Source: Gyromitra esculenta
Lineage: Eukaryota; Ascomycota; Pezizomycetes; Pezizales; Discinaceae
Direction of reading: 5' to 3'
Length of the DNA stretch: 64,000 bases
Assembly (NCBI GenBank): GCA_038503075.1
Contig: JBCAML010000011.1
Span: 682,001 to 746,000, forward strand
Each line of letters begins with the position of its first letter. Positions within the stretch are counted from its first letter, which is position 1. The translations under genes were made by a program, and so were the position numbers. Of the stretch, positions 9,774 to 20,512 are shown one piece after another. The notes below the pieces were generated by a model, which searched no databases, had not been told where the DNA came from, and was given only the letters and a program-made list of their open reading frames with translations.

Positions 9774-12700
9774 ATGCCTAGACACCCCCCTCACAAAAAT
9801 CTTCGCCTCCCTCCTTTTCACGTCGTTCAGCATAACTGCGCCAGAAGCTCTAAAATCTTTCATTCTTTATTTTCATCTTTTAAAACCACACCCTCAATTG
9901 TTGCTATCCAAGATCCGTACCTTTGGAACAACAAACCTCTCAAAGCGCCAGGATACTATCTTCTCACCCCCTCTATTCTCCCCAACCAAAAAATCAGAGT
10001 ATGCACTTACATATCTATTGATTTTATCAACTCGTACCAAGCTAGCTTTTTAGTTGAAAACTATCTTCGAGATGATATGATTAATATCTTTCTCACCTTC
10101 AAAAACCCAATATTTGACGAATCCACCTACAACATCAATATCCTGAACATCTATAATCGTGCCAGACCTGATTCAGGTGGACATTTTATTCATCCTTCCA
10201 AGATCTTTTTCAACCGCGACATTCCTACGCTCATAGTAGGAGATTTTAACATCCACCACCCCTCCACGGATCCATTACGGAATATCTCCTCCCAAGAATA
10301 TAATGAAGGGGACAAATACCACTCGTCTGCAAACACATCCTCCTTTAAATGCCTTAATACTGCGGGCATATTTACAAGATTTCCATACGATTCCCACTCC
10401 AGACCAAGTGTACTGGACCTCAGCTTCGGCAATTCGCATATTCTCCCATTTATTAAAAAATGGAGTGCTAATCTTCCTTCCACCGGTTCCGATCACATCC
10501 CCATCAGTATTCATCTCTCCACTCCCAAATTCTACACATCGAAACCTTCTCCAGACTGGTCCAAAACAGACTGGAAAAAACTACTGCCTCTAATCAAAGA
10601 TCTAAAAATCCCCGCCCCTCCTATTCTCCCCAACCTCGATTCATGGTTTCATGATTCCCTAAACCTTGTCACAACTCCTCTTATTTTTTGCACCCCCACA
10701 AAAAGACCTTCTATTTGGTCCAAAAAGTGGTGGTCCCCCCTTCTATCCGAACTTCGAAAAATATTCCATTCGGTCGATAGATCCCATAAATCTAAATTTC
10801 GTGGCCAAAAAGCCCCTCCGTCAAAAGAGGTTAAAAAAGCTAAATACGCCTATTTTCACGAAATCGCCCGCTGCAAAAAGAACCATTGGAATTCCTTTCT
10901 CGCCTCTGCATCCCCCTCAGACATTTGGGCCGCTAAAAGACTCAAAACCTCCACTAACAGCGAAGCATTTCCCAATCTTCCCAATATCAATTCTCCCTCT
11001 CAACTCGCCTCTACTCTAATTGAACATTTTTTTCCTCCAAAAGAAAATCCGCCTGCACCCAACTATTTTCCTCACAGCGACTTCATCGAGATAGACTTCG
11101 ACGAAATCTCCAAAGCCCTTAGCTCCTCCTCCAGCTTGTCTGCGCCTGGACCTGATACTATCCCTTATAGTATCTGGAAAAGAATTAACGCAATTAACCC
11201 TCAAATCATCCACCATCTACTCAATCCATTAGCACGCTACGGATATCACCCCCTACAACTCAAAAAAGCTTTCGGCATCGTACTCCCAAAACCTAACAAG
11301 GACTCATACGACTCCCCAGCTTCATTCCGAGTAATTGTGTTACTCGAAACACTCTCAAAAATCCTCGAGAGGATACTCGCTACTCGCCTAGCCTTTTTCT
11401 CCCGGTCGAATGGACTTATTCACCCGAACCAATGCGGCTCATTATCACTTATTTCTACTGGTGACGCAATTTCCGCACTTCTACATGATATCCAACTACT
11501 TCAAGCTGCCGACAAAAAAGTCTCAACCCTCTTCCTTGATATCAAAGGAGGGTTTGACAATGTCAATCCCCATATCCTCAAAAAGAGACTCCTTGATCAC
11601 AATATTCCTCAATATATGATCTCTTGGATTATCTCCTTTTTACATTCACGCGAATGCGCTCTCCTCTTTAAAGGTTCCCCACGTACCTTTTTACCAGTTT
11701 CAGTCGGAGTCCCTCAAGGCTCCCCCATCTCTCCCCTTCTCTTTTGCATTTATGTCGCTCCGCTCCACTTGCAAAACGAGTCTAAATTCACTTTTTCATA
11801 TGTCGACGACTTTGCAATCACGGTCTTCTCCAATTCCTCCAGAAAGAACGCTAAACTCCTTGAAAAAGCCGCGCACGATATTAACCAAATCGGCCAAGCT
11901 ATCAAAGTCAGCTTTTCTATTCCAAAAACCGAACTCATTCATTGGACAACAATCCACAACCGACTCCCTCCAACCCCAGGCGCCGCCATTAATTTAAATG
12001 GCCACTCTTTTCAACCCCTAACATGTATTAGATGGCTAGGATTTTGGTTGTCCTACAATTTTAACACCAACTCCCACTTTCTCAAACGCCTCTCCTCGGC
12101 GCAAAAAGCTTTCTTTGCCATCAAATCTCTCTCTCCATCAGGCTCCGGACTAACGAGTCACAATGCACGCAAATTAGCAATGGGCCTCATTAGGCCCATC
12201 CTCTCATATGGTATGAATGTTTTTACACCATCAGCTTCCATTCTACGCAAAATAAACCCATTTTGGAATAATGTCCTAAGATGGATTACAAATTGCTTCT
12301 CTTCCACCAACATTGGAGCCCTAACTAGGGAATCCTCTCTCCCGCCAATGCTAGCCTTTGCACACTACCTCAGAAGACGCCATGCTATACGCATAGCCAC
12401 CCTTCCCGTTTTATTTAACCCCGCCTCAGCCCGCCTTCCGCCAAACTTTCAAGCAGACGGCAAACCTCTCCCTCTTTTACGAACCCATTTAAAAGGCCTA
12501 GGCGCCAGAAGACCCAGACCATGGAACTCTAACGCCAAAAGCCGAGTTCGTCCTCTAGTTATAGACTCCTTTGCAAACGAAGCGTGGAATTTCCTCCCCG
12601 CCAATTACTATCCTGGAGCTTCAGGTCCTATTCTGGAGAAACCCAATCCCAATCGCGCAATGATAATCGAAGCCAGCAATGCTGCTATAAGTTCCCAACT

Positions 12701-13196
12701 TATTAAAGATTGGGACTCGTACACGCCTAGCCCCGATTATTACCCTTATCCTACCTCTACGCTACCACACCTGTTCATGAAATTTTCAAAGTTCATGGCA
12801 GGACGCATACATCAAATGAGAGCCCATAAAAGCTATCTCAAAGCTCATACCTCCTGGTCTCATAACGACTGTACATCGTGTCCCCTCTGTGGTGACACCC
12901 TTCAAAATTTTTCTCATGCTATTCTATATTGTTTTGCACTGTCATCCGAACGAAGTTTATTTATTCCCTTTATAAATTCTCTAGATGCAGACTCTCCAAT
13001 TTGGAACAACATTTCATCCCTAATTGCTCTTGCCGAATTTATTTTAAAAACAAGAACAAACTTTCCCTTAATTAAAGAAATTGTTTATTCAGATCTTTCA
13101 TCTTCCGGCTCGTCAGATATTTTATCATCTGTTTCTTTACATTCTACATCATCTCTTTCTTCCTTATTAAATTTTTTTGATTTAATGGAGGATTAA
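9774..13196 (+). CDS. LINE ORF2, endonuclease/reverse transcriptase
   Basis: 1,140 residues. The N-terminal APE-like endonuclease (about 1-245) shows QHNC near residue 20, IQDP near 47, GDFN near 157 and SDH near 239. The reverse transcriptase domain (about 450-780) shows SAPGPDTIPYSIWK, FRVIVLLETLSKILER, FLDIKGGFDNV, GVPQGSPISPLLF and the catalytic FSYVDDF near residue 675. A Cys/His cluster (CTSCPLCGD followed by SHAILYC) lies near the C-terminus, as in many LINEs. No RNase H domain was recognised. The enzyme nicks the target and copies element RNA into the site. The position before the endonuclease Pro, usually Glu in relatives, is Asp here. The frame differs from ORF1 by +2. Confidence 0.95.
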   Translation: MPRHPPHKNLRLPPFHVVQHNCARSSKIFHSLFSSFKTTPSIVAIQDPYLWNNKPLKAPGYYLLTPSILPNQKIRVCTYISIDFINSYQASFLVENYLRDDMINIFLTFKNPIFDESTYNINILNIYNRARPDSGGHFIHPSKIFFNRDIPTLIVGDFNIHHPSTDPLRNISSQEYNEGDKYHSSANTSSFKCLNTAGIFTRFPYDSHSRPSVLDLSFGNSHILPFIKKWSANLPSTGSDHIPISIHLSTPKFYTSKPSPDWSKTDWKKLLPLIKDLKIPAPPILPNLDSWFHDSLNLVTTPLIFCTPTKRPSIWSKKWWSPLLSELRKIFHSVDRSHKSKFRGQKAPPSKEVKKAKYAYFHEIARCKKNHWNSFLASASPSDIWAAKRLKTSTNSEAFPNLPNINSPSQLASTLIEHFFPPKENPPAPNYFPHSDFIEIDFDEISKALSSSSSLSAPGPDTIPYSIWKRINAINPQIIHHLLNPLARYGYHPLQLKKAFGIVLPKPNKDSYDSPASFRVIVLLETLSKILERILATRLAFFSRSNGLIHPNQCGSLSLISTGDAISALLHDIQLLQAADKKVSTLFLDIKGGFDNVNPHILKKRLLDHNIPQYMISWIISFLHSRECALLFKGSPRTFLPVSVGVPQGSPISPLLFCIYVAPLHLQNESKFTFSYVDDFAITVFSNSSRKNAKLLEKAAHDINQIGQAIKVSFSIPKTELIHWTTIHNRLPPTPGAAINLNGHSFQPLTCIRWLGFWLSYNFNTNSHFLKRLSSAQKAFFAIKSLSPSGSGLTSHNARKLAMGLIRPILSYGMNVFTPSASILRKINPFWNNVLRWITNCFSSTNIGALTRESSLPPMLAFAHYLRRRHAIRIATLPVLFNPASARLPPNFQADGKPLPLLRTHLKGLGARRPRPWNSNAKSRVRPLVIDSFANEAWNFLPANYYPGASGPILEKPNPNRAMIIEASNAAISSQLIKDWDSYTPSPDYYPYPTSTLPHLFMKFSKFMAGRIHQMRAHKSYLKAHTSWSHNDCTSCPLCGDTLQNFSHAILYCFALSSERSLFIPFINSLDADSPIWNNISSLIALAEFILKTRTNFPLIKEIVYSDLSSSGSSDILSSVSLHSTSSLSSLLNFFDLMED

Positions 13197-13415
13197 CTTT
13201 TTCACGCTACTTTTTTTGGCTTATGGCATGTGCATGCCAGTAGGGAATACCTGTTTAGGAAAAATCTTTTCAGTTTTTTTAAAAGTTTTGTTTTAAGTTT
13301 TGGAGGGTTGTAGGGATTTAGGGTTTTGTTCACGCTATAACTTCGGTTGCATGTGATATTCTTGTACCTTTATATTAAAACAATGAAACAATGATTTAAC
13401 AAAAAAAAAAAAAAA

Positions 13416-13432
13416 AAGATAAAAAAATATGT
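13416..13432. repeat. LINE target-site duplication, 3' copy
   Basis: Exact match to 8111-8127, directly after the poly(A) tail. Confidence 0.92.
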
Positions 13433-13880
13433 ACTTATCAAACCTACATGTATTAGCCTATTAATTCACCATTCGTTATATGTATCCGCACGTTGACATA
13501 TACCACGATCCACGAACCCAGACCCTTTGCAGAATAGAGTGGGGAAAAGGAAAAAAAATGGGGGGACGTCTTGATAATGAGTAGGGTAGTGGTAAATATA
13601 AAAAACCAAGACTAAAGAAAGAACCGCTGCCCAGAATAAAGAAAGAGAGACAGCACACTCTGAACAGAACACAAACAGTCAGGGAGTAAAAAAACACCCG
13701 ACGACGCCCGAACACCTCAGAAACCTTCCATCCATCCTTTAACCTTCCATCCATCATCTCAGCACAGCTTCCATCATTAGGTCCTTCACTTCAAAACCTG
13801 ATACTAGAAACAATAACTAAAAGAAGAAACCCTCTAAAACTCCAATGTACGGAATTCCCCAGCTTCTAATCCCAGACACT
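13433..13880. other. Intergenic, 3' flank of ATG26
   Basis: No supported gene. Contains TACATGTA at 13445-13452 and the probable 3' untranslated region of the gene ending at 13881. Confidence 0.5.
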
Positions 13881-16800
13881 CTATTTTGCCAACCTTGCCA
13901 ACTGATCTGGATCGCTGTCCTCCCCGACAAAAGTCCAACTCTCCTCCGAATCACCTTCGTGCGGGTCTGTCTGCTGCTTCTTGATCAGGGTCCGCGCGTA
14001 CTCCATGTCGCGGTAAATAGCCTGGATTGCCGTCTCCACTCCATTTTCCTTCAAGAAAAAAGTCAGCATCATCGCACAGAAAAAAGGAAAAAAAATACCG
14101 TGTGTATCTGCATGTAATTTACGCACCTTGCGAATCTGCCCCCCCAGAATTTCAGCCTTGGTAATCATCCGCTCATTGTGGGTGACCTCCCAGAGCGCCC
14201 TGCTGAACGCTGAGACATTCAGCTTCTTCACACACATCCCAACGCCCAGATCCTCAACACGCTGCCCAAAGAAATATTGATCTCCAAAGAACGGCTTAAT
14301 GATTGTTGGAATACCGGCCCTCAAACTTGCGCCTGTGGTTCCCGCGCCACCATGGTGCACCGCAGCGTCAATTTGATTAAAAAGCCAATCGTGAGGCGCC
14401 TGTTTAATCAGGTGGATCTCCGCCGGCAGTGGAACTTCTGGCTCATCTGCTCCTTTCTCTTGCATCCGGTCCGACCAACCCTTGCTAAGGATACAGCGTA
14501 CATCTGCTTTCACGACCGAGTCAACGACAGTTTTCGTCATAGCTGCGGGGTCTGCAACGGTGACGGATCCGAATCCAACATAGACGAGTTTTTTTCCATC
14601 AGTACGAGCTTTCTTGATGAAGTCGGTGAGCTCCTTAGGGGGTGTCCAGTCTGACGGGGAGTTGAGAAACCAGTATCCAGTTACGCGGATCCAGTCGCTA
14701 TAGTCAAGTGGAGGGATAACGACTGAAGGGCTGAAATTGTACAGGAAAGGAACCTTGTTAGGCTGCAACTTATCAAGACTAGTTCGAGTGAGGCCCAGCG
14801 TTTTCTTCCGCCATCTGTTGATCTGTCCCGCAGTCGCCTTCCAGAACACATTGTCAATGATCACATACGTGAAATAGTTATAGGCGCCGCCCATCTTATG
14901 CTCGGGAACGGCAAACGCGTGCGGATACGCCCTAGTACGAGTCCAAGGCATCGTAAACGCCCGGAAATACGGAATTCCCAATGCTTCCGCAATATGGATT
15001 CCCGCCATCGCGCTAGGACTCTCAAGTAGGAGGTCAGATCCTTGACAGGCTTCCCACGAACTCAGAAGTAGGCCATCAAGCCATCCACGCATCTAAAAGA
15101 CTTAGTCATAGATCCGGACTAGGAATACTATCATGGGGGAAATATCAACCTTTCCAGTAGCAACCTTCATGAAATCAACAGTGAACATTCCGTACTCAAC
15201 ACACAGCGCCATCAACTCTCCAGGATCTCCTTCAACAGGCTTGAACTCAATGCCGTAGCTCTCAATCCAGTCCCCGTACTCAGCGTGGGTCGCAATCCTA
15301 GTCTTGTGCCCATCTTTCATGAGTCCAATACACAGGGCAATAAACGGCTGCACATCACCACGTGTTCCAATCGTCAGACAAGTAATTAGCATCGACTCCG
15401 CCGGCTTGAAATTAATGATCGACCCATGGGGATCATCAAAAACGATTGGCGGGGCATCGAGTGGGCAGCTAACGTCTGTCGACGTCGGCAACTGCATGTC
15501 ATGATTGTTATGACCATCCTGACGTGCGTCTTGTAGCATCTGGTACTCGGTTTTCGCCATTTCAGCACCCCTTTTCTCTTCCCGAGTAAGTATGCCACTC
15601 TCTGCAAGGGCACGGAGGTCATTCAGCCCATGAAGCAGCGTCACCGCACAGTCGTCTCTTGCAGCTTCCTGCCCGAACTCAAAAAATAGCTCTTCGTGGC
15701 CTCGGATTGTAATTACCAAGCCAGAGTACGCAAACCTGAAACCCTTCTCTCTACCGACATTCTCGATATCTTTCAGAGGGAGGATCATCTATAGCAAAAA
15801 CTGTCAGCAAACACTTGCAGAAATCCGAGCTACAGATTAACCATACCTTAGTCTTAGTACCTGGCAAAATGCTTCTAAAGCAGAAGCTCCGATTGCTCAA
15901 ATAGATCTTCCCATACAATGGTAATACACGATGTAAATACCCAAAATACACCGCAATCAATCTCTCCTGCGATGGCAGCGCAAACCTCGCCCTGAAGCTC
16001 GCGCCATGTTCTTGAGCATTTCCATCTTCATCCTCCGCGTCTTCAACCTCCTCATGCGGCATCATCCCCATTGGCTCATAATGTCTTTTCCCACCGACCC
16101 ACATATCAGATACCTTCTCCAGATAACCCATTGACTCAGTAGCCAAAAGTGCACCAACACCCTGGGTCCTCTTTTTCATCCAACCCGCCCAACTAGCCGC
16201 ACGCTGGAGTGGAAAGTTCCCGATCCTGGCGATGTCTTGGAGACGTGGAGAACTCCTGCCTGTATAAGCGCCGCCGAGTTCGGTTTCGGATTCAGATTCG
16301 CCAATGTGGCCCTGCGTGCCGGTGTTTGCACGAGTTGGGGATATGTCTTTCTTCTTCTTGAGGGATCTTGACCGACTGAAGCTTAAAGAATGAGATTTGT
16401 GCGAGCTTTGTGAGTCTGAACGCCCATGACCTTGTTTCTTCAGTGTTGGTGAATCAAAAACATCACTTCTATCTAAGATACTGCTTGCTGTGCCCTTCCC
16501 TTCATCTTCAAGCGATAGTCGTGCTCCTTCCGAAGACTCCCCAAAGCTCTGGGTGAGAGAATTCGTGGAAAACGGTCTTGGAGAACTAATAGGAGCGCTG
16601 TTAAAACTCTCTCTGCTCAATTCTGCACTATGCCTAGAAGTTTCAGTAGATAGTTTCAGTTTTTCCCTTGAAGTATCAAAGCTACGTCTCGGCAGCTCGA
16701 AACTACCACGACTAAAATCCCCACTTGGTCTAGGACTTTTTGCTCTTGGGCTAGATCTTCCGCTGAGCGACTTGGTCGCTAGAGGGGTCAGCGTGGCCCG

Positions 16801-18361
16801 CACGGTCTCCTTAAATACTGGGGTTGTTGGCCGCTCTGGAAATGCGCCGATGCGCGGGGAAGGGGGTCGTGAACGGTTTTCTAGTACTTTCGTGGGGATC
16901 TTAGAGGCTGCAGAGTCCTCTACAACAGAGCGTAGGACGTCCAATGCATCCTTCCCAAAGCTAAAGAACGAAAAGAAGTACTGCCCATTTATCAGTACAT
17001 ATATCCAATGGCATTTAAAAATAAAATAAAATGCTAAATGGAAAAAATATTACCTCATCGATAGCATAAGTATCGTCGTTTTCAACAACCTTGAGCTTAA
17101 AAGTGTCTGCAAACTCCAAAACAGGACTCTCTTCAACCTCAATGACATTTTCGACAGGAATGCAAATCTTGACGCTGTCGCCCTCATTATGTGACCTAAA
17201 TATCACTTTCTGAAGTGACTTTACCCATTCTTTCGCACTCGCTGCCGAGTCTGCCCGGAAATAATACTTCCGCTGATCTGTAGAGAGTGTCACCATCACC
17301 GAGTCCTTGGGATCTTTAGCTTCAGCCACGCTCGCCTGAAGACCATATCGCAGGTCAATGTTGCCATTTGGAAAATACAGCTCTGAAGGGTTGGTGTAGT
17401 AGGAGAGCACGTCGCCTTTGAGAATAAACCAGTACCTGGTGAATTTGACAGTAGATTTACCCCGTTTCGACAGATATCCAGATTTCAGTACAACGTGCTG
17501 GAAAAGTTAGTCAACTGGCTTTTTTTTTTTTGCAACTGACCAGTGATACATACGTCTTTCCGGGGAAGATATGCATAGAAGCAAATATGCCGAGTGGTGA
17601 TGTACATGTAACCTTGTAACAGCACACTCTTCAAAAGCCAACACGGATATTCTATATCATATTAGCTCCCAATCCACCTAAATCTCCCAGAACCTTAATT
17701 TCTGAGAGGGGGGAAAAATACACTTACGTGAAACCACTCGCTCATCCCCCGGCAAGTTAAATATCTCCACGAGTTTCTTCACCAGATCCGATTGTTTCGG
17801 TTTCGACCCATCCTCAAAATCATGAAACATCTCAGACTCCTTATCCTGTACATTCGCTGCAAAATTCGACGAACTCATCTGCTCCTGTGCCTTCAGCAAA
17901 CTACTAATCGGAGCTAATGGGGCTGGCGAAACTAGCTCCGCCGGTACCGGATCATCCTCCTCGTCGCTTGCCTCATCTATCCTGTCTGCCTTAGCAGCCC
18001 GTATAGGACCCAGAGGTAGTCCAGGAATCTTAAATTTATTCGAGGCCATGCCCTTGCCCTTGCCGTGGGACTCTGCGGTAGGTGTTGAAGGATCTTGGTC
18101 GTGGTCGTCGTCCGAGTCGTCGGAATCGTCGTCGAAGCGAGAGCTCATTTTGATATTTGAAGTAGCCGCTGTGAGGACTTGGTACAAGCTCTGGTTCATG
18201 TTGAATGGGGTACCGTTCTTTCCAGCAGTACAAACGTCGGTGGAGTCGTCGTCAGCAGCGAACCGAGCTGGGAGCTGCATCGACTGCGAGACGGTGGGGG
18301 CATTTTTCCGCCTGGTGCTAAACCGATGGCTGAAGCTCTGTCGCTCCGTGTCGCCGGGCAT
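13881..18361 (-). CDS. ATG26: Sterol 3-beta-glucosyltransferase (ATG26/UGT51), seven exons
   Basis: Transfers glucose from UDP-glucose to membrane sterols such as ergosterol; in some fungi it also supports pexophagy. Exons as read, all phases matching: 18361-17728, 17651-17554, 17497-17054, 16980-15847, 15788-15150, 15092-14127, 14048-13881; about 1,360 residues, usual for filamentous fungi. A first GRAM segment (about 195-245, [17 protein letters not shown]) is followed by a PH domain (about 248-345, SGYLSKRGK to WVKSLQKVI). A Ser-rich linker leads to a second GRAM (about 725-815) and the GT28/GT1 catalytic part: [14 protein letters not shown] near 905 and the sugar-nucleotide site [20 protein letters not shown] near 1230. 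ATG 18361 is the first true in-frame start. The last intron (14049-14126) has no stop and is a multiple of three. Assignment firm. Confidence 0.95.
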
Positions 18362-20512
18362 TGTAGTCACGCAGGTAGTTTCGGGTAGAGGATGAGTGAG
18401 TGTATGAATTTCTGGGGGTTGGTGGTGGAGGGCAAGGAGTCAGTCAAAGGCCAGACTATGGGCCGCAGAGGTAGGTACTTGAGCAACACGAGGACGAAGG
18501 TAGACAACTTCTCAAAATGACTCCAAACGAGTGTGGAGTGGCGAACGATGAGTGGCTGGGTGTCACCTTATCAGTGCCGCTATCGCGAAAGGGCAGATGC
18601 AGGCCCCGATGCGTTGCGTTGAGGGCTGTTTCGGGAGATGTTGGACAGGTAGGCGGGGGCCTGTTGCGATCAGCAGAAAGGAGCACGGGACCTGTTGGTG
18701 AGCCTCAACGGTAGCAGGGGTATCCAGAGAGGAAGGGGAAGATGGGAAGATGGGAAGCAGAGAAGCAGAGAAGCAGAGAAGCAGAGAAAGAGAGAAGAAA
18801 GGTTAATAGTGGATGAGACCTCGGATATAAAAAGGAAAGCAGGCAGTTTAGTCTTATGATAGCAAAAAGAAAAGAAAAACAATAGAGTCGTGACGATACA
18901 GGCAATTGCAATTAACGGCTACAGAACTGACTGGGGGTGTGGACAGAGGATCCCAATGTTCTGCAGCTGCTGTTGGATCAGCGGCAATATCTCCAACCAA
19001 GCTTTAATTCTACCGATGTTGTTCGGGAATAGCTTCTGTCTTCAATGTTGCTTCCTGGCCAATAGATATCCATCCTCGGCACTTTTAATTCTATCCACTG
19101 CACCGCACCACAACGTAGGCCAAGGTTCTATCTTCTTTCTATGGGCTCGAGATCATTCAAATGTACATGTACTTTATCACCAGTTGAAGTAAAGTCAGAG
19201 ATCGTAAAGAGGGTAGACCGCAGACGAGAAGAGACATTTCCTCGCTAGGCGGTCTTAGAAAAGCACTTCCACAAGGCAACAAACCAAAGAGCTGCTTTAT
19301 CGCACCAAGACGCACGCTTCCCCAGAATATGCACATTCGTGTATGTGCTGGGCCGCAAAAGCTATCAAGCACCGGTATCTCATGCACATCTGCTCAGTGT
19401 AAAGGACTCTAATCGTCTCATGGTGTTCCAGGTCGATTGCGGATAAAACAGGAACCACGGGAATCCGTAATGCAGCTGACAAAACTGGGACCCATATTCG
19501 CCTCCTTCCCATGCTACGGGATTCGTGTTTGTCCGCTGGGCTCTTCTATACTGTAATATTCCGGAACCAGGGGAAGCCGAGAGCACAGGAACGGGCAGCT
19601 GCCTGAGTGATCACCTATGATTCTTGACATGTGACAGTAAGGCAGGGGCAGAAACATCTTATCCACTTCCCCGGGTCCAAGAATTGCACCTCGTCTATCG
19701 ATCCTGTATCCGAGTGGATGCGCCATCGTGGACCTGGTACAGCGAATCGGTCGCTCAGTGCACACCAGTCATCACAGCACGCAAGATGCAGCCACCATAA
19801 GTAACTACATGTGTTGATCAAAAGTGATATCTCAGCCAGAATAGATATACTCTAGGTAGCAAACAGTCACCACTCTGCGTGCATAGGCTATTCCCACATG
19901 CGTACGACGGACTCATTGCTAGACGTGTTCAGAATGAGCAGCCGAGCCTAGAAGCTGCTGTTCTCGGGATGCCTTTGAGGATGCATAACCATCTTCCTGC
20001 CGTAATTCCGATATGGAATCTAGAGCATCAGATACCCCAAGCCATTTTCCTCATCTTCGGGCAGATAATTCTCCACAGAAGAGGCGGATGACCTTCGATT
20101 ATTCTCTCATGCCGATGTCGGAATACTCCGGCCCCGGATGACATCAGAGGCTCGCTTGTTCCGATATTCGGGATCACGAAAAACAAATTTGGGAAAAGAA
20201 TCCAGCCATCACGTCGGAAGTGATACGAACGGTAAGCCACGCATCTCTCTTTGGCCATCTCAGTGGCCGTTATTTTTGCTTGTGCTACTGAGAACTGCGG
20301 CTCTGTTCCTGTTCAACGTCATATGGTAAACAACTCAGAAAATCACCCCATTCTTCCCCGAGAATTTCTGGGCAAACATACAGAATCCCAATATAAAAAC
20401 TAATACGCAGGCGGGCATAAATCTTTCGTCCCTAGTAACAATAATCAGTAATCAAATACCAATCCATCCACCCACCCACCCACCCATCCATCTCCACCGT
20501 AAAACGTTAAAT
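18362..20512. other. Intergenic, divergent promoter region of ATG26 and the dehydrogenase
   Basis: No supported gene. Several short minus-strand frames (19157-19821) have no recognisable domain. The region holds a purine repeat of the form AGAAGC near 18755-18785, TACATGTA at 19164-19171 and a (CCCA)n tract at about 20467-20492 just before the dehydrogenase start. TATAAAA at about 20392-20398 lies roughly 115 bp before that ATG and may be its TATA box. Confidence 0.45.

Larger units (their letters stand above)
8128..13415 (+). mobile_element. Complete non-LTR (LINE) retrotransposon
   Basis: A 5.3-kb element with a 126-bp 5' leader, ORF1 (gag-like, zinc knuckles), ORF2 (endonuclease plus reverse transcriptase), a 204-bp 3' untranslated region and an A-tract tail (13401-13417). 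It is bounded by a perfect 17-bp target-site duplication. There are no LTRs. Both ORFs are open throughout, with no C-to-T stop pattern, so the copy shows no sign of repeat-induced mutation and is probably young. The two-ORF layout with an APE-type endonuclease resembles fungal Tad/I-like LINEs; the clade is inferred from layout only. Confidence 0.95.
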
